Positions 1 to 10,092 are shown, counted from the first letter of the stretch. The stretch is 64,000 nt of DNA from Microbacterium sp. USTB-Y (GCF_023703415.1 NZ_JAGMTU010000004.1:403221-467220), one strand, 5' to 3'. Translations and numbers: made by a program. Notes: generated by a model from the letters alone, not told the origin.

Positions 1-312
1 GCCTGGCAGATCGGCCAGGGCATCGGCTCGTCGACCGACCTCACGACTCTCGAGAACAGCGTGTCCGCGGAGGACCTGTCGATCTTCACGCCCGTGCGCG
101 ATCTGGTCTTGTGGGTCGAGATCACGTCGTGGGCAGCGACCGCGCTCGGGATCTGGGCGCTCGTGCAGGGCATCGTCGCGATCGCGAAGCGCCGCGGACG
201 CGGACCCGGTATCGCCGCGGTCATCATCGCCGCGCTCGGCCCGATCGTGTACGTCGTCGTCGGCTACATCGCGTTCGTCATCGCGCTCGGCATCTCCGCG
301 ACCCAGCGCTGA
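1..312 (+). CDS. membrane protein, 5' end outside window
   Basis: The reading frame is open from the first base and stops at 310-312, so this is the C-terminal part (about 103 residues) of a longer protein. Two hydrophobic segments are visible: one around WAATALGIWALVQGIVAI and one around AAVIIAALGPIVYVVVGYIA, separated by a basic loop (KRRGRGPG). A two-helix hairpin with a short basic loop near the C-terminus is common in small DUF4190-like actinobacterial membrane proteins, but the N-terminal part is missing and no catalytic motif is present. A GTG at 61 could start a short version, but the frame upstream stays open and I read it as one partial gene. Function unknown. It converges on pth. 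Confidence 0.6.
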   Translation, partial: AWQIGQGIGSSTDLTTLENSVSAEDLSIFTPVRDLVLWVEITSWAATALGIWALVQGIVAIAKRRGRGPGIAAVIIAALGPIVYVVVGYIAFVIALGISATQR

Positions 313-359
313 CGGCGTCGCCGCGCACCATCCCGACGCGAGGCTTCGCGGCATGCGGC

Positions 360-941
360 TCAGCGCGGGGCGTGGTGCTTCTGCTGCGCGGCGAGCAGTC
401 CCTCTTCGACCAGCTGCTCCACGGCGTCCGCCGCGTCGGCGACGAGGATCGGGAGATTCGGACGCTCGGCGGCGCCGAACGGGGCGAGCACCCAGTCCGC
501 GGGATCCTGCCGTCCCGGAGGCCGGCCGATCCCCACCCGCACGCGCGGGAAGTCGGGCGTGGTCAGCACCCGCGCGACATCGCGGATGCCGTTGTGCCCG
601 CCGTGCCCGCCGCCGACCTTGAGCTTGATCGTGTCGAAGGGGATGTCGAGCTCGTCGTGCACGAGCACGACCCGCTCGGGGTCCACCGAGTAGAACCGGG
701 CGAGCGCGCCCACCGGGGCACCGGACACGTTCATGAAGCTGTTGGGCTTGGCGAGCACGAGCTTGTCGCCCCCCGGCCGCACCCAGGTCTCGACGACCCT
801 GGCGCCGGCCTTGTGCTCGCGGAAGGATTCGCCGCGGCGCGCCGCGAGCTCGTCGACGACCATCTGTCCCACGTTGTGCCGGGTCGCGGCGTACTTCGGA
901 CCCGGGTTGCCGAGCCCCACCACCAGCCACGTCTGCGCCAT
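360..941 (-). CDS. pth: peptidyl-tRNA hydrolase
   Basis: This gene encodes a 193-residue cytoplasmic hydrolase that releases tRNA from peptidyl-tRNA dropped by stalled ribosomes. The family signature is complete: the N-terminal [11 protein letters not shown], the catalytic His22 in RHNVG, Asn71 in SFMNVSG, Asp96 in [10 protein letters not shown] and the glycine-rich GGGHGGHNG. Its length matches the bacterial family (about 185-200). The ATG start has a GGAGG eight bases upstream. It lies just downstream of rplY on the same strand, a common actinobacterial pairing, with a strong hairpin between them, so transcription may be partly terminated before pth. Confidence 0.96.
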   Translation of the reverse strand: MAQTWLVVGLGNPGPKYAATRHNVGQMVVDELAARRGESFREHKAGARVVETWVRPGGDKLVLAKPNSFMNVSGAPVGALARFYSVDPERVVLVHDELDIPFDTIKLKVGGGHGGHNGIRDVARVLTTPDFPRVRVGIGRPPGRQDPADWVLAPFGAAERPNLPILVADAADAVEQLVEEGLLAAQQKHHAPR

Positions 942-967
942 GGATCCATCCTCCAGGAAGAGAGCAA

Positions 968-997
968 GAAGGGGGCGCGAAGAATCGCGCCCCCTTC
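968..997 (-). terminator. rplY-pth intergenic hairpin
   Basis: A perfect 13-bp stem (968-980 with 985-997, arms GAAGGGGGCGCGA / TCGCGCCCCCTTC) with a four-base loop. On the minus strand it follows the rplY stop and is followed by a short T/C-rich stretch. It is a probable intrinsic terminator or attenuator between rplY and pth. Confidence 0.7.
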
Positions 998-1019
998 TCG
1001 GAGTTCTAGGACCGGACGG

Positions 1020-1631
1020 TCACTCCGCCGTCTCGGACTCGATGGCGTCGGCCTCGAGAGCGTCGCCCTCGGCCTCGGCGAGCGAGTCGGAGGTGTTCTG
1101 TGCGGACACCGCCACGATGAGCAGCTCCGGGTCGGCGACCAGCGTGACACCCTTCGGCAGGGTCACGTCGGCGGCAGTGATGTGCGCGCCGTCCTCGAGG
1201 CCCTCGACGGAGACCTCGACGTGCTCGGGGATGTGGGTGGCTTCCGCCTCGACGGCGAGGTGCGTGTTCTCCAGCTGCACGATCGTGCCGGCGAAGGCCT
1301 CGCCCACGACGACCACGGGGAGCTCGACGGAGACCTTCTCGCCCTTCTTCACGACGAGGAGGTCGATGTGCTCGATGACCTGGTGCACCGGGTCCTTCTG
1401 CACGTCCTTGACCAGGGCGAGCTGGCCCTTGCCCTCGATGTCGAGGTCGAGCAGCGCGTTGGCGCGGCGGATGAGCAGGGCGACCTGGTGGCCCGGCAGT
1501 GCGACGTGCACCGGCTCGGCGCCGTGGCCGTAGATGACGGCCGGGATCTGGCCCGCGGCGCGCAGGCGGCGGGCGAAGCCCTTGCCGAAGCTGGTGCGGA
1601 GCTCGGCGACAACCTTGTTGTCTTCGGTCAT
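1020..1631 (-). CDS. rplY: 50S ribosomal protein L25/general stress protein Ctc
   Basis: This gene encodes a 203-residue L25 of the long TL5/Ctc type. The N-terminal ~95 residues form the 5S rRNA-binding L25 domain (ELRTSFGKGFARRLRAAG, IPAVIYGHG). The second half is the beta-rich TL5 domain, and the end is an acidic Glu/Ala tail. The protein binds 5S rRNA in the large subunit. An in-frame ATG at 1649 exists, but the GAGGAG ribosome binding site lies between it and the ATG at 1631, so 1631 is the supported start (protein begins MTEDNKVVAEL). It is followed by pth. Confidence 0.94.
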   Translation of the reverse strand: MTEDNKVVAELRTSFGKGFARRLRAAGQIPAVIYGHGAEPVHVALPGHQVALLIRRANALLDLDIEGKGQLALVKDVQKDPVHQVIEHIDLLVVKKGEKVSVELPVVVVGEAFAGTIVQLENTHLAVEAEATHIPEHVEVSVEGLEDGAHITAADVTLPKGVTLVADPELLIVAVSAQNTSDSLAEAEGDALEADAIESETAE

Positions 1632-1821
1632 GATGTTCTCCTCGTTCACGCGCGGCGCAGATGCCGTGCGGTGGTCTGGGTGCGTCGTCTCGACACGACG
1701 GAAGGAGAGCCAGAGCTCACCGCGTCGATCACGGATGTGCGCGCACGCGCGCCATCCCTCGCCGAGGACCCCACCATGCTACCCGAGATCCGCGCGCGCC
1801 ACTGACGATAGGCTGTACGGC

Positions 1822-1947
1822 ATGACCGATGGTGTGTTCCTCTCCGAAGCGCTGGCCTGGCTGATCGGCCTCATGACCGTCGGCGCCGCCGTGCTCTGCT
1901 TCGGCGCACTGTTCTCGCTCGGCCGTTCCGGCTACCGCAAGGACTGA
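1822..1947 (+). CDS. 41-residue single-pass membrane protein
   Basis: A very short gene starting with ATG at 1822 and encoding 41 residues. About residues 9-32 form one hydrophobic helix (LAWLIGLMTVGAAVLCFGAL), and the tail is basic (GRSGYRKD). No enzymatic motif fits in this length. It stands alone between rplY, which is divergent to it, and the convergent liv operon, and it ends at a strong bidirectional hairpin, which supports its being transcribed. The evidence for translation is compositional only. The function is unknown. Confidence 0.6.
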   Translation: MTDGVFLSEALAWLIGLMTVGAAVLCFGALFSLGRSGYRKD

Positions 1948-1958
1948 CGACCTCGACG

Positions 1959-1996
1959 GAAGAACCGCGCCGCCCCTCCGGACGACGCGGTTCTTC
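1959..1996. terminator. bidirectional terminator
   Basis: A perfect 11-bp stem, GAAGAACCGCG (1959-1969) with CGCGGTTCTTC (1986-1996), loop 16 bases. It sits between the stop of the small plus-strand gene and the stop of livF. The arms end in A/T-rich bases on both sides, so it can serve both convergent transcripts. Confidence 0.7.
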
Positions 1997-2027
1997 TCGT
2001 GCATGGGGACCCGTGGCCCCGGCCGGC

Positions 2028-2741
2028 TCAGCCCACGCCGAGATAGGCCTCCTTGACGGCCGGATCGGCGAGCAGCTCCTTGCCCGTGCCGGTGCGGGTG
2101 ATGGCGCCGGTCTCGAGCACGAAGGCGCGGTGCGCGCGGGCCAGCGCCTGGTTGGCGTTCTGCTCCACGAGCAGGACGGTCGTGCCCTGCGCGTTGATCT
2201 CCGTGATGATCTTGAAGATCTGCCGGATGAACTGCGGCGCGAGACCCATCGAGGGCTCGTCGAGCAGCAGCACGCGCGGCTGCGACATCAGCGCGCGCCC
2301 GATGGCGAGCATCTGCTGCTCGCCGCCCGACATCGTGCCGCCGAGCTGCTTCTTGCGCTCGTCGAGGCGCGGGAACAGCGAGAACACGCGCTCGTAGGAC
2401 TCGGCGACCCCCGACTTGTTCTTCAAGCCGAAGGTGCCCATGTCGAGGTTCTCCAGCACCGTCATGCCCGGGAAGATCCCGCGGCCCTCCGGCGACTGGG
2501 AGATCCCCTTGACCACGCGCAGGTGCGCCTTCATCTTGGTGATGTCCTGCCCATCGAAGGTGATGGATCCGCTCGACGGCTGGAGCAGCCCCGAGATCGT
2601 GCGCATCGTCGTCGTCTTCCCGGCGCCGTTGGCGCCGATCAGCGAGACGATCTCCCCCTCCTCCACGGCGAAGGAGATGTCGTGGATCGCCTTGATCCGC
2701 CCGTAGTGGACGGAGACGTCCTTCAGTTCAAGCAACGTCAT
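2028..2741 (-). CDS. livF: branched-chain amino-acid ABC transporter ATPase LivF
   Basis: This gene encodes the 237-residue second ATPase of a LIV-type importer. Walker A is GANGAGKT, the signature is MSGGEQQ, and Walker B is VLLLDEPSMGL followed by VEQNANQAL, which is typical of LivF. It is the last gene of the livKHMGF operon and overlaps livG by 14 bases, so the two ATPases are translationally coupled. The family also includes amide and urea transporters (UrtE-like); nothing here points to urea. Confidence 0.92.
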   Translation of the reverse strand: MTLLELKDVSVHYGRIKAIHDISFAVEEGEIVSLIGANGAGKTTTMRTISGLLQPSSGSITFDGQDITKMKAHLRVVKGISQSPEGRGIFPGMTVLENLDMGTFGLKNKSGVAESYERVFSLFPRLDERKKQLGGTMSGGEQQMLAIGRALMSQPRVLLLDEPSMGLAPQFIRQIFKIITEINAQGTTVLLVEQNANQALARAHRAFVLETGAITRTGTGKELLADPAVKEAYLGVG

Positions 2742-3576
2742 CTTCGGGCACTCCCAGGTAGGCGGCGATCACGCGCGGGTCATCGCGGATGACTCCGGGC
2801 AGGTCGTCGGCGATCTTCTTGCCGAACTCGAGCACGACGATGCGGTCGGTGACCCCCATCACGAGCTTCATGTCGTGCTCGATGAGCAGCACGGTGTAGC
2901 CCTCGTCCCGGATGGACCGGATGAGCGCCATCAGGTCCTCCTTCTCGGCGGGGTTGAAGCCGGCGGCGGGCTCGTCGAGGCAGAGCAGCTTCGGATCCGT
3001 CGCGAGCGCGCGCGCGATCTCCAGACGCCGCTGCGATCCGTAGGACAGGTCCCGCGAGCGCTTCTGCGCGTGCTGGGCGATGCCGACGAAGTCGAGCAGC
3101 GCCATCGCCCGATCGACCGAGCTCTTCTCCTCCCGGACGTGCCGGGGAAGGCGCAGCAGCGCGCCCGGCACCGACGTGCGGTGGCGCGCGTCGAGCCCGA
3201 CCACGACATTCTCCAGAGCCGTCATCTCGCCGAAGAGGCGGATGTTCTGGAACGTCCGGGCGAAGCCGAGCCGGGTGATCTGGTGCTGCTTGCGCCCCTT
3301 CACGGACTGCCCCTCGAGCAGCACGTCGCCGCTCGTCGGCTTGTAGACGCCCGTCATCGCGTTGAAGCAGGTCGTCTTGCCCGCGCCGTTCGGACCGATG
3401 AGGCCGAGGATCTCGCCACGCCGGATGTCGAACGAGACGTCGTCCAGGGCGGTGAGCCCACCGAACTTGATCGTCAGGTTCTTCACCTCGACGAGCTTCT
3501 CGCCGACGGCGACGTCGATCTCGCGCTCGGATTCGGCGCCCTCGACGAGCGGCGGGTCCTGGATCGGGTCGGTCAT
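2728..3576 (-). CDS. livG: branched-chain amino-acid ABC transporter ATPase LivG
   Basis: This gene encodes a 282-residue ATPase beginning MTDPIQDPP. Motifs are Walker [10 protein letters not shown], the signature SYGSQRR (a LivG variant of LSGGQ), Walker [14 protein letters not shown] and the switch IEHDMKLVM. About 30 residues before the first beta strand form a polar N-terminal extension. The frame is open further upstream, but the ATG at 3576 forms a four-base ATGA overlap with the livM stop, which marks it as the start. It partners with LivF on the cytoplasmic face of the LivHM permease. Confidence 0.92.
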   Translation of the reverse strand: MTDPIQDPPLVEGAESEREIDVAVGEKLVEVKNLTIKFGGLTALDDVSFDIRRGEILGLIGPNGAGKTTCFNAMTGVYKPTSGDVLLEGQSVKGRKQHQITRLGFARTFQNIRLFGEMTALENVVVGLDARHRTSVPGALLRLPRHVREEKSSVDRAMALLDFVGIAQHAQKRSRDLSYGSQRRLEIARALATDPKLLCLDEPAAGFNPAEKEDLMALIRSIRDEGYTVLLIEHDMKLVMGVTDRIVVLEFGKKIADDLPGVIRDDPRVIAAYLGVPEDDVA

Positions 3577-4772
3577 GATGCGCCCCCTTCCGTGCTCGGG
3601 GTGGGTCGTGGCGGTGGTGAGGCGGGCGTCTTCGGCGGCGCCACCCACTCGAGGGCCTTGCGCGAGTACGCCATGAGCCGCATCTTCGCCGGGATCAGTC
3701 CCTTGGAGCGGTAGATCATCAGGATCACCAGGGCGACGCCGAAGATCAGGTACTTGTAGTCCGCGATCGCGGTGAACCGGAGCGGGATGTACGCGACGAT
3801 CGCGCCACCGAGGATCGCGCCGACCTTGTTGCCGGTACCGCCGAGGACGACCGCGGCGAGGAAGAGGATCGAGGTCTGCACGTCGAACTTCTGGTTGTTC
3901 ACGAAGCCGACCTGCCCGGCGAAGAGCGCGCCGGAAAGGCCTCCCACGCTCGCACCGATCGCGAACGCCCACACCTTGTATCGGAAGGTGGGGACGCCCA
4001 TGGTCTCCGCGGCGTCCTCATCCTCGCGGATCGCGATCCAGGCGCGACCGACGCGCGAGCGCTCCAGGTTGCCCGCGAGCAGCAGGATGATGATCAGGAT
4101 CGTCACCGTCAGCCAGTACCACGGTGTGCCGTTGGAGTTGGCGAACAGGGGGATCCCGTTCGGGCCCTCGCCCGGTGGGCGCCCCACGTTCTGGAAGCCC
4201 ACCTGCCCCTTCATCGCCGGGATGATCGTTGCGAGGATCCGCACGATCTCTCCGAAGCCGAGCGTCACGATGGCGAGATAGTCGCCCCGCAGCCGGAGCG
4301 TCGGGACTCCCAGCGTGATGCCGAAGATCATCGCCACGACCATCGCCAGCGGCAGCGTCCAGAGGTAGGGGATCTTCAGGTACGGCGAATCCGGGCTGGT
4401 GAACATCGCCGCCGTGTAGGAGCCGACGGCGAAGAACGCCACGTAGCCGAGGTCGAGCAGGCCGGCGTAGCCGACGACGACGTTCAGGCCGACGGCGACG
4501 AGCGCGTAGACCGCCATCGCGAACAGCGCCAGCGGCCAGTCGTTGCCCGGCGCGGTGGTGAGCGGGAAGAAGTTCAGGAACGGGAGCGCGTATGCGATCG
4601 CGACCGGAATCAGCATCCACGCCCACTGCGCGGGACGGGACAGCTCGTTCCAGCGCTCGCGCATGCCGCGGAACGGACCGCGGCGCACGGTTGCGACCGA
4701 CTCGGTCTCGATCGTCTCGCGGGCCGATTCCGCCGTGGGCAGCGGACGGGGGCCATCGGATGAGGTGCTCAT
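3573..4772 (-). CDS. livM: branched-chain amino-acid ABC transporter permease LivM
   Basis: This gene encodes a 399-residue integral membrane subunit with about ten hydrophobic segments. It carries the LivM hallmarks [20 protein letters not shown] near residue 110 and [17 protein letters not shown]. The N-terminal ~60 residues are polar and the C-terminus is proline-rich and disordered. The ATG at 4772 lies behind GGAG and overlaps the livH stop by four bases (ATGA), so translation is coupled. The frame extends upstream without support. Confidence 0.92.
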   Translation of the reverse strand: MSTSSDGPRPLPTAESARETIETESVATVRRGPFRGMRERWNELSRPAQWAWMLIPVAIAYALPFLNFFPLTTAPGNDWPLALFAMAVYALVAVGLNVVVGYAGLLDLGYVAFFAVGSYTAAMFTSPDSPYLKIPYLWTLPLAMVVAMIFGITLGVPTLRLRGDYLAIVTLGFGEIVRILATIIPAMKGQVGFQNVGRPPGEGPNGIPLFANSNGTPWYWLTVTILIIILLLAGNLERSRVGRAWIAIREDEDAAETMGVPTFRYKVWAFAIGASVGGLSGALFAGQVGFVNNQKFDVQTSILFLAAVVLGGTGNKVGAILGGAIVAYIPLRFTAIADYKYLIFGVALVILMIYRSKGLIPAKMRLMAYSRKALEWVAPPKTPASPPPRPTPSTEGGAS

Positions 4773-5785
4773 GCCTTGCTCCTTCCGAGGGTGGTGCCGA
4801 GGATGCCGGTCGGTCGCACGAGCAGCACGAGGACCAGGATGACGAAGGCCACGACGTCGGCCCACTGCGCGTCGCCCAGCAGGATCTGTCCGTAGTTGCC
4901 CACGATGCCCAGCAGGATGCCGCCGAGCAGCGCCCCGCGGACGTTGCCGATGCCGCCGAGGACCGCCGCCGCGAACGCCTTGACGCCGAGGATGAACCCG
5001 CCGTTGTAGATGACGCCGGAGGGCACCAGCATCACGTAGAACAGCGCGGCGGCACCGGCCAGCAGACCACCGATGATGAAGGTGATCACGATGGTGCGCT
5101 CCTTCGAGACGCCCATCAGGGTGGCGGTGTCCGGATCCTGCGCGACGGCGCGGATCCCGCGACCGGTGCGGCTGCGCCGGATGAACATGTCGGTGCCGAC
5201 CATGAGCAGCACCGCCGCGATGACGATGATGATCTGCTGGTTGGTGATGATCGTGCCGAAGACGTCGAACACCGGGGTCGGGATGAACATCGTGACCGCG
5301 GGCTGCGCGTTCGCCCCGCCGACGAAGGGCAGGAAGATCAGGTACTGGATCGCGAAGGAGACGCCGATCGCGGTGATCAGGAACGCGAGCCGGGGGGCGT
5401 TGCGTTTGCGCAAGGGTCTATACGCCACGCGTTCGACGATGAACGCCGTCGCGGCGGAGAAGACCATGCCGACCACGAGGGCGAGCAGGAGATCCATGAT
5501 GATCGCGACAGGTCCGATGGTCGGCGCGCTCGGGCCGAAGCCGAGCATCGTCAGCGTCATGACGACGCCGTAGGCGCCGACGATGAACACTTCGGAGTGG
5601 GCGAAGTTGATCAGGCTCAGCACGCCGTAGACGAGGGTGTAGCCCACGGCGATGAGCCCGTAGACGGCGCCGAAGGTGAGGCCGTCGAAGGTGGCGCTCC
5701 AGAAGTTCTGGAACAGGGCGTTGATGTCGAAGTTGATCCAGGAGGAGTCCGCATGAACGACGGACAGAGCGACGAGATCGAGCAT
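4769..5785 (-). CDS. livH: branched-chain amino-acid ABC transporter permease LivH
   Basis: This gene encodes a 338-residue membrane subunit with eight or more hydrophobic helices. The LivH signature GLIAVGYTLVYGVLSLINFA and the later region GVKAFAAAVLGGIGNVRGAL are both present. It forms the permease heterodimer with LivM. It starts about 100 bases after livK stops, with a strong hairpin in that gap. Confidence 0.92.
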   Translation of the reverse strand: MLDLVALSVVHADSSWINFDINALFQNFWSATFDGLTFGAVYGLIAVGYTLVYGVLSLINFAHSEVFIVGAYGVVMTLTMLGFGPSAPTIGPVAIIMDLLLALVVGMVFSAATAFIVERVAYRPLRKRNAPRLAFLITAIGVSFAIQYLIFLPFVGGANAQPAVTMFIPTPVFDVFGTIITNQQIIIVIAAVLLMVGTDMFIRRSRTGRGIRAVAQDPDTATLMGVSKERTIVITFIIGGLLAGAAALFYVMLVPSGVIYNGGFILGVKAFAAAVLGGIGNVRGALLGGILLGIVGNYGQILLGDAQWADVVAFVILVLVLLVRPTGILGTTLGRSKA

Positions 5786-5840
5786 TCAGGTTCGCTTCCG
5801 CAGAGTGGCGCGTCGTTGCGCCGAGAGGCCGGGAGGGGGA

Positions 5841-5878
5841 AGAAGGGCCCCGCGGCTGGGAAGCCACGGGGCCCTTCT
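5841..5878 (-). terminator. livK-livH intercistronic hairpin
   Basis: A 12-bp perfect stem, AGAAGGGCCCCG (5841-5852) with CGGGGCCCTTCT (5867-5878), loop 14 bases, directly after the livK stop on the minus strand. It lacks a long T run, so it may act as an attenuator or RNA-stabilising hairpin that leaves more mRNA for the binding protein than for the membrane genes. Confidence 0.6.
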
Positions 5879-5882
5879 GTCA

Positions 5883-7115
5883 TTACTTGCCGATCGGGCC
5901 GATGTAGGCGATCTTCCCGTCCAGGACGCGGTAGCCGTAGACGGTCGGCGCCTCGAGCTCGCCCGTCTTGTCCCACTTGAGGTGCTTCGCGAGGCCGTCA
6001 GCGTCGTACGACGTCACCCAGGCGAGCAGGTCGGCGCGCGACTGCTTGCCCTTGTCGATGCCGCTCAGCAGCACGGTGGCCGCGTCGTAGCCCTCGATCG
6101 AGTAGGTGCCCGGCGCCGCGTTGAACGCGTCGGTGTACTGCTTCGAGAAGTCGGTGAGGAGCTCACCCGGGATGCAGGGGCAGGTGAAGAACGCGTTCTT
6201 GGACGCGTCGCCGGCCAACTTGATGAACTGGTCGTCCTTCACACCGTCGGGGCCGACGAAGGCGCCCGTGAAGCCCTTGGCAGCGAGCTGCTGCGCGAGC
6301 GGCGCCGCCTCGGCGTAGTAGCCCGAGTAGTAGACCGCATCCGGCTTCGCGTTGATGATCTTCGAGATCGTCGCCGAGAAGTCCTTCTGCCCGGTGGTCA
6401 CCTTGTCGGTGCCGACCAGCGCGTCGCCCAGGCCCTTGGACGTGGTCCCCGCCAGGCCGATGCCGTAGTCGGAGTCGTCCTGCACCAGGTAGACCTTCTT
6501 GGCCTTCAGGGTGTCGGTCAGGAACTTCGCCGCGGCCGGCCCCTGCTGCGCGTCGTTGCCGAGGCCGCGGAAGAAGGTCGTCCAGCCGTTCTGGGTCAGG
6601 CCCGGGTTGGTCGCCGAGGGCGTGATGTGCACGAGACCCTGCTGCTGGAAGATGTTTCCGGTGGCCTTGGACTCGCCGGAGAACGGCAGACCGACGACGC
6701 CGAGGATGTCCGCCTCGGAGACCGCCTGCGTGGTCGGGCCGGTCGCCTTGTTCGGGTCGCCCTCCGTGTCGTACTTCTTGAACTGCACCTGGCAGCCGGG
6801 GTTGGCCTTGTTGTGCTGGTCGATGGCCAGCTGCACGCCCTGGAAGATGTTGATGCCGAGCTGCGCGTTCGGGCCGGTCTCGGCGCCGATGTAGGCGAGG
6901 GTGGTCGTGGCGGGGCAGGTCGCCTTGCCGTCACCGGCCGGCAGGACCGCGTCCTTGGGCGTCTCGACCGAGGTCACCGCGGGGATGTCCGGGATGGATC
7001 CGCTGGAGCTTCCCGTCGTGCTGCCTCCTGCACCGGGCTGATTCGCGCAACCTGCGAGCAGAAGCAGCGCCGCTGCTGCTGCGACGCCCGCACTGAGGGC
7101 CTTCTTTCGCATCAT
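5883..7115 (-). CDS. livK: branched-chain amino-acid ABC transporter substrate-binding lipoprotein
   Basis: This gene encodes a 410-residue secreted binding protein. Residues 1-22 are a lipoprotein signal (basic MMRKK, hydrophobic core, lipobox LLAGC), followed by a Gly/Ser-rich linker. The body is a periplasmic-binding-protein type I fold, with LAYIGAETGPNAQLGINIFQ and YLVQDDSDYGIGLAGT as in Leu/Ile/Val-binding proteins. It delivers substrate to LivHM. It is the first gene of the operon and starts behind GGAAGG. Whether the substrate is branched-chain amino acids, an amide or a related compound cannot be read from the sequence. Confidence 0.88.
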   Translation of the reverse strand: MMRKKALSAGVAAAAALLLLAGCANQPGAGGSTTGSSSGSIPDIPAVTSVETPKDAVLPAGDGKATCPATTTLAYIGAETGPNAQLGINIFQGVQLAIDQHNKANPGCQVQFKKYDTEGDPNKATGPTTQAVSEADILGVVGLPFSGESKATGNIFQQQGLVHITPSATNPGLTQNGWTTFFRGLGNDAQQGPAAAKFLTDTLKAKKVYLVQDDSDYGIGLAGTTSKGLGDALVGTDKVTTGQKDFSATISKIINAKPDAVYYSGYYAEAAPLAQQLAAKGFTGAFVGPDGVKDDQFIKLAGDASKNAFFTCPCIPGELLTDFSKQYTDAFNAAPGTYSIEGYDAATVLLSGIDKGKQSRADLLAWVTSYDADGLAKHLKWDKTGELEAPTVYGYRVLDGKIAYIGPIGK

Positions 7116-7330
7116 TTTGTGATTGCCTTCCGATTCGGGTCATCGACCGCTCCTTGCGAACGTCGATGTCTTCAAGGTGTGGTGAGCGTACCTCTTTGCA
7201 CGCGCTCCGCGAACGACATTAGTCCGACGGGGTGCCGTTTCTCGCGTCATCGGGCCGAACGGGTATTCGGATCGTTACACGCTGTTCTCGGGATCGACAT
7301 CTGCGGATGCGCGACGCGCCCGGCGTGCAC
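7116..7330 (-). promoter_or_regulatory. livK upstream region
   Basis: This 215-base stretch separates the manD stop from the livK start, both on the minus strand, and must hold the liv promoter and the 3' end of the manD transcript. It contains a short inverted repeat CCGAA/TTCGG (7255-7259 with 7266-7270). I could not identify a convincing promoter hexamer pair or a strong terminator. Confidence 0.35.
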
Positions 7331-8569
7331 TCACCAGTCGTGGACCGTGCCGTCGGCGAGCCGATTGAAGGGCAGGTACGCCTGCTCGTACGGATACCGG
7401 CCCGCCTCGTCGAGATCCAGCTCGACGCCGAGTCCCGGCTCGTCGCCCGGATGCAGCAGTCCGTCCCGCCAGCGGAACGACTGCCGGAACACCTCGTCGG
7501 TGCGCGCGGAGTGCTTCATGTACTCCTGGATCCCGAAGTTGTGGATGGCCAGCCCCAGATGCATCTGCGCCGCCATCCCCACCGGGGAGATGTCGGTCGG
7601 CCCGTGGAACCCGGAGCGGATCTGGTACAGCGCCGCGTACTCCATCGTCTTCTTCAGCGGCGTGATGCCCCCCATGTGCGTGACGGCGCCGCGCACGTAG
7701 TCGATGAGCTGCTCGCGGATGAGGTCCTTGAAGTCCCAGACGGTGTTGAAGACCTCGCCGATCGCGAGCGGCGTCGTGGTGTGCCGGCGCACGAGACGCA
7801 GCGCCTCCTGGTTCTCGGCGGGTGTGCAGTCCTCGAGCCAGAACAGGTCGTAGGGCTCGAGCTCCTTGCCGAGCTTCGCGGCCTGCAGGGGCGTCATCCG
7901 GTGATGCCCGTCGTGCAGCAGCGGCAGCTCCGGGCCGAACTCGTTGCGCACCGCCTCGAAGACCCCGGGCAGATGGCGCAGGTACGCACGGGTGTCCCAG
8001 TCCTCCTGCATCGGGAGCGCCCCGCGCCGCGCCGGCTCGTGGTCGTAGCGCTCCTCTCCCCCGCCGGCCGCGGCCGCCTGCGAGGCGATGCCGTAGATCG
8101 CGTTCAGCCCCGGCACCCCCGTCTGCACGCGGATGGCACGGAACCCCTGCTCGAGGTGCGCGCGGACGGAGTCGAAGAGCTCGCTCAGGTCGGAGCCGGA
8201 GGCGTGCCCGTACGCCAGCAGGCCCTCCCGGCTCGCACCGCCGAGCAGCTGGTACAGCGGCATGCCCGCGGCGCGCGCCTTGATGTCCCACAGCGCCATG
8301 TCGACGGCGGCGATGGCCGCCATCGTGACGGGTCCGCGGCGCCAGTAGCCGCCGCGATAGAGGAATTGCCAGGTGTCCTCGATGCGGTGCGCATCCCGTC
8401 CCCGCAGCAGCGGCACCACGTGGTCGCGCAGGTAGGCGACGACCGCGAGCTCGCGGCCGTTCAGCGTCGCATCGCCGAGCCCGACGATGCCGTCGTCGGT
8501 CACGAGCCGGAGCGTGACGAAGTTGCGGCTGGGACTGGTCACGACGACCTCTGCCCGTTCGATGATCAT
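7331..8569 (-). CDS. manD: D-mannonate dehydratase, enolase superfamily (ManD/RspA)
   Basis: This gene encodes a 412-residue enolase-superfamily enzyme predicted to dehydrate D-mannonate to 2-keto-3-deoxygluconate. The ManD-type start [19 protein letters not shown] and the [20 protein letters not shown] stretch are characteristic. Metal ligands are Asp220 (with His222 in LLHDGHHRM), Glu246 ([10 protein letters not shown]) and Glu272 (IGEVFNT). The C-terminus [10 protein letters not shown] is also family-typical. Some ManD relatives are slow and use D-gluconate or have unknown substrates (RspA), so the substrate is inferred. The ATG at 8569 is 73 bases from uxaC on the same strand, forming an isomerase-dehydratase pair; a mannonate oxidoreductase is not adjacent. 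Confidence 0.85.
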   Translation of the reverse strand: MIIERAEVVVTSPSRNFVTLRLVTDDGIVGLGDATLNGRELAVVAYLRDHVVPLLRGRDAHRIEDTWQFLYRGGYWRRGPVTMAAIAAVDMALWDIKARAAGMPLYQLLGGASREGLLAYGHASGSDLSELFDSVRAHLEQGFRAIRVQTGVPGLNAIYGIASQAAAAGGGEERYDHEPARRGALPMQEDWDTRAYLRHLPGVFEAVRNEFGPELPLLHDGHHRMTPLQAAKLGKELEPYDLFWLEDCTPAENQEALRLVRRHTTTPLAIGEVFNTVWDFKDLIREQLIDYVRGAVTHMGGITPLKKTMEYAALYQIRSGFHGPTDISPVGMAAQMHLGLAIHNFGIQEYMKHSARTDEVFRQSFRWRDGLLHPGDEPGLGVELDLDEAGRYPYEQAYLPFNRLADGTVHDW

Positions 8570-8642
8570 GGGTGCGCCTGCCTGCTCTCTGCCTCGGGGA
8601 GGACGGTGTCGGGGGTCTGGGGGTGCCGTTCCGGCTCGCGCG

Positions 8643-10028
8643 TCACAGCTTGAACGCCCGGCGCGGCACGGCATCGACGAGGTCGCGGATGATCTGCTCC
8701 GCCCGGGATCGCCGGATCCTGCCGTCCACCACCATCCGGGCGAGCGCGGCGGCGTCGGCCCGGCGCGCCATCTCGTGACGCACCGGGATCGAGAGGAAGG
8801 CGCGGGTGTCGTCCACGAACCCGCTGGACCGGTAGAAGCCGGCGGACTCGGCGGTCGCGGCGCGGAAGCGCGCGATCGCCTCTGGTGCGTCGATGAACCA
8901 CCACGGCGAGCCGATGAACACGCTCGGATAGAAGCCGGCCAGGGGCGCGATCTCCCTCGAGAACACCGTCTCGTCGATCGTGAAGAGCACCAGGTGGAAG
9001 TCGCGCCGCAGGCCGAAGTCGTCCAGCAGCGGCTTGAGGTTGCGGACGTATTCGACCGGCACCGGGATGTCGGCCCCGGCATCGGCGCCGTATCGCCTGC
9101 GCACCGCCGGGGAGTGATCCCGGTGGACGCCGGGGTGGATCGTCATGACCAGGCCGTCCTCGACGCTCATCCGCGCCATCTGCCAGAGCATGTGCCCGCG
9201 GAACTCGCGCTCGTCGACCGCATCCGACTCTCCGGACAGCACGCGCTGGAAGAGGCGCTCCGCGTCGGCAGCCTCCATCGCCACGGTGTACGGCTCGATC
9301 ACGCCGTGATCGGCGGAGAACGCGCCGTGCGCGACGAAGTGGCGGCGCCGCTCCTGCAGCGCATCCAGATAGGCGTCGAACGACGCGGGCCTGCCCCCGA
9401 GCAGGCGCAGCACGCGGGACGCGAAGTCGGGCGCGGCCGGATCGAGATAGGCGTCAGGACGGAACGTCGGCGCCACCCGCCCGCGCACGTCTCCGCTCTC
9501 GCGCAGTCGTGCGTGTCGGGCGAGGTCGTCCAGCGGATCGTCCGTGGTGGCCAGCACGGCGATGCCGAACTCGTCGAACAGCGCCTGCGGGCGGAAGCGC
9601 TCCCCGGCCAGGGCCGCGGCGATCCGGTCGTAGACGCGATCGGCGGAGGCGGCGGTGAGCTCGTCCTCCACGCCGAACCGGTCGCGCAGCGTGCGCTCGA
9701 ACCAGAACCCCGATGCGGTGCCGGCGAACAGATGCCAGCGTCCGGCGAGCAGCCGCCACGCCGCGCGCGGGTCGACGGCGGCGCCGACGCCGAGGTCGGC
9801 GAGGTCCGCTCCGTCGGCGTGCAGCAGCCTCGTCACGTAGTGGTCCGGCGTGATCAGCAGAGCGGTCGGGTCGGGGAAGGCCCTGTCTTCGGCGAGCATC
9901 GCGGCGTCGACGTGTCCGTGCGGCGAGATGATCGGGGCGGTGCGCACCTCCGCGAACAGCTCCCGAGCGATCCCGCGCTCGACCGGATCGGCGGCGAAGA
10001 GCGCGTCGTCGACGGTGTGCTCAGTCAC
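8643..10028 (-). CDS. uxaC: glucuronate/galacturonate isomerase
   Basis: This gene encodes a 461-residue UxaC of the amidohydrolase superfamily, which interconverts D-glucuronate/fructuronate or D-galacturonate/tagaturonate. The metal motif SPHGHVD (His37, His39) is near the N-terminus, and the family blocks [38 protein letters not shown] and [12 protein letters not shown] follow. I choose the GTG at 10028 because it has AGGAGG six bases upstream; an upstream frame extension has no ribosome binding site. It is the first gene of a uxaC-manD operon and is transcribed away from gnd across a region with a LacI-type palindrome. Confidence 0.93.
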   Translation of the reverse strand: MTEHTVDDALFAADPVERGIARELFAEVRTAPIISPHGHVDAAMLAEDRAFPDPTALLITPDHYVTRLLHADGADLADLGVGAAVDPRAAWRLLAGRWHLFAGTASGFWFERTLRDRFGVEDELTAASADRVYDRIAAALAGERFRPQALFDEFGIAVLATTDDPLDDLARHARLRESGDVRGRVAPTFRPDAYLDPAAPDFASRVLRLLGGRPASFDAYLDALQERRRHFVAHGAFSADHGVIEPYTVAMEAADAERLFQRVLSGESDAVDEREFRGHMLWQMARMSVEDGLVMTIHPGVHRDHSPAVRRRYGADAGADIPVPVEYVRNLKPLLDDFGLRRDFHLVLFTIDETVFSREIAPLAGFYPSVFIGSPWWFIDAPEAIARFRAATAESAGFYRSSGFVDDTRAFLSIPVRHEMARRADAAALARMVVDGRIRRSRAEQIIRDLVDAVPRRAFKL

Positions 10029-10076
10029 GGATGGTCCTCCTTCGTCCCCCGGAACCCTATCCAGGATCCACCCGAT

Positions 10077-10092
10077 TGGCAACCGCTTGCCA
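10077..10092. promoter_or_regulatory. LacI/GalR-type operator upstream of uxaC
   Basis: TGGCAACCGCTTGCCA has perfect six-base arms (TGGCAA/TTGCCA) around a CCGC centre and contains the AAnCGnTT core of LacI-family operators. It lies 49 bases upstream of the uxaC start. A half-site TGGCAACCGCT recurs at 10135, nearer gnd. No LacI-family gene is in the window, so the repressor would be encoded elsewhere. Confidence 0.6.
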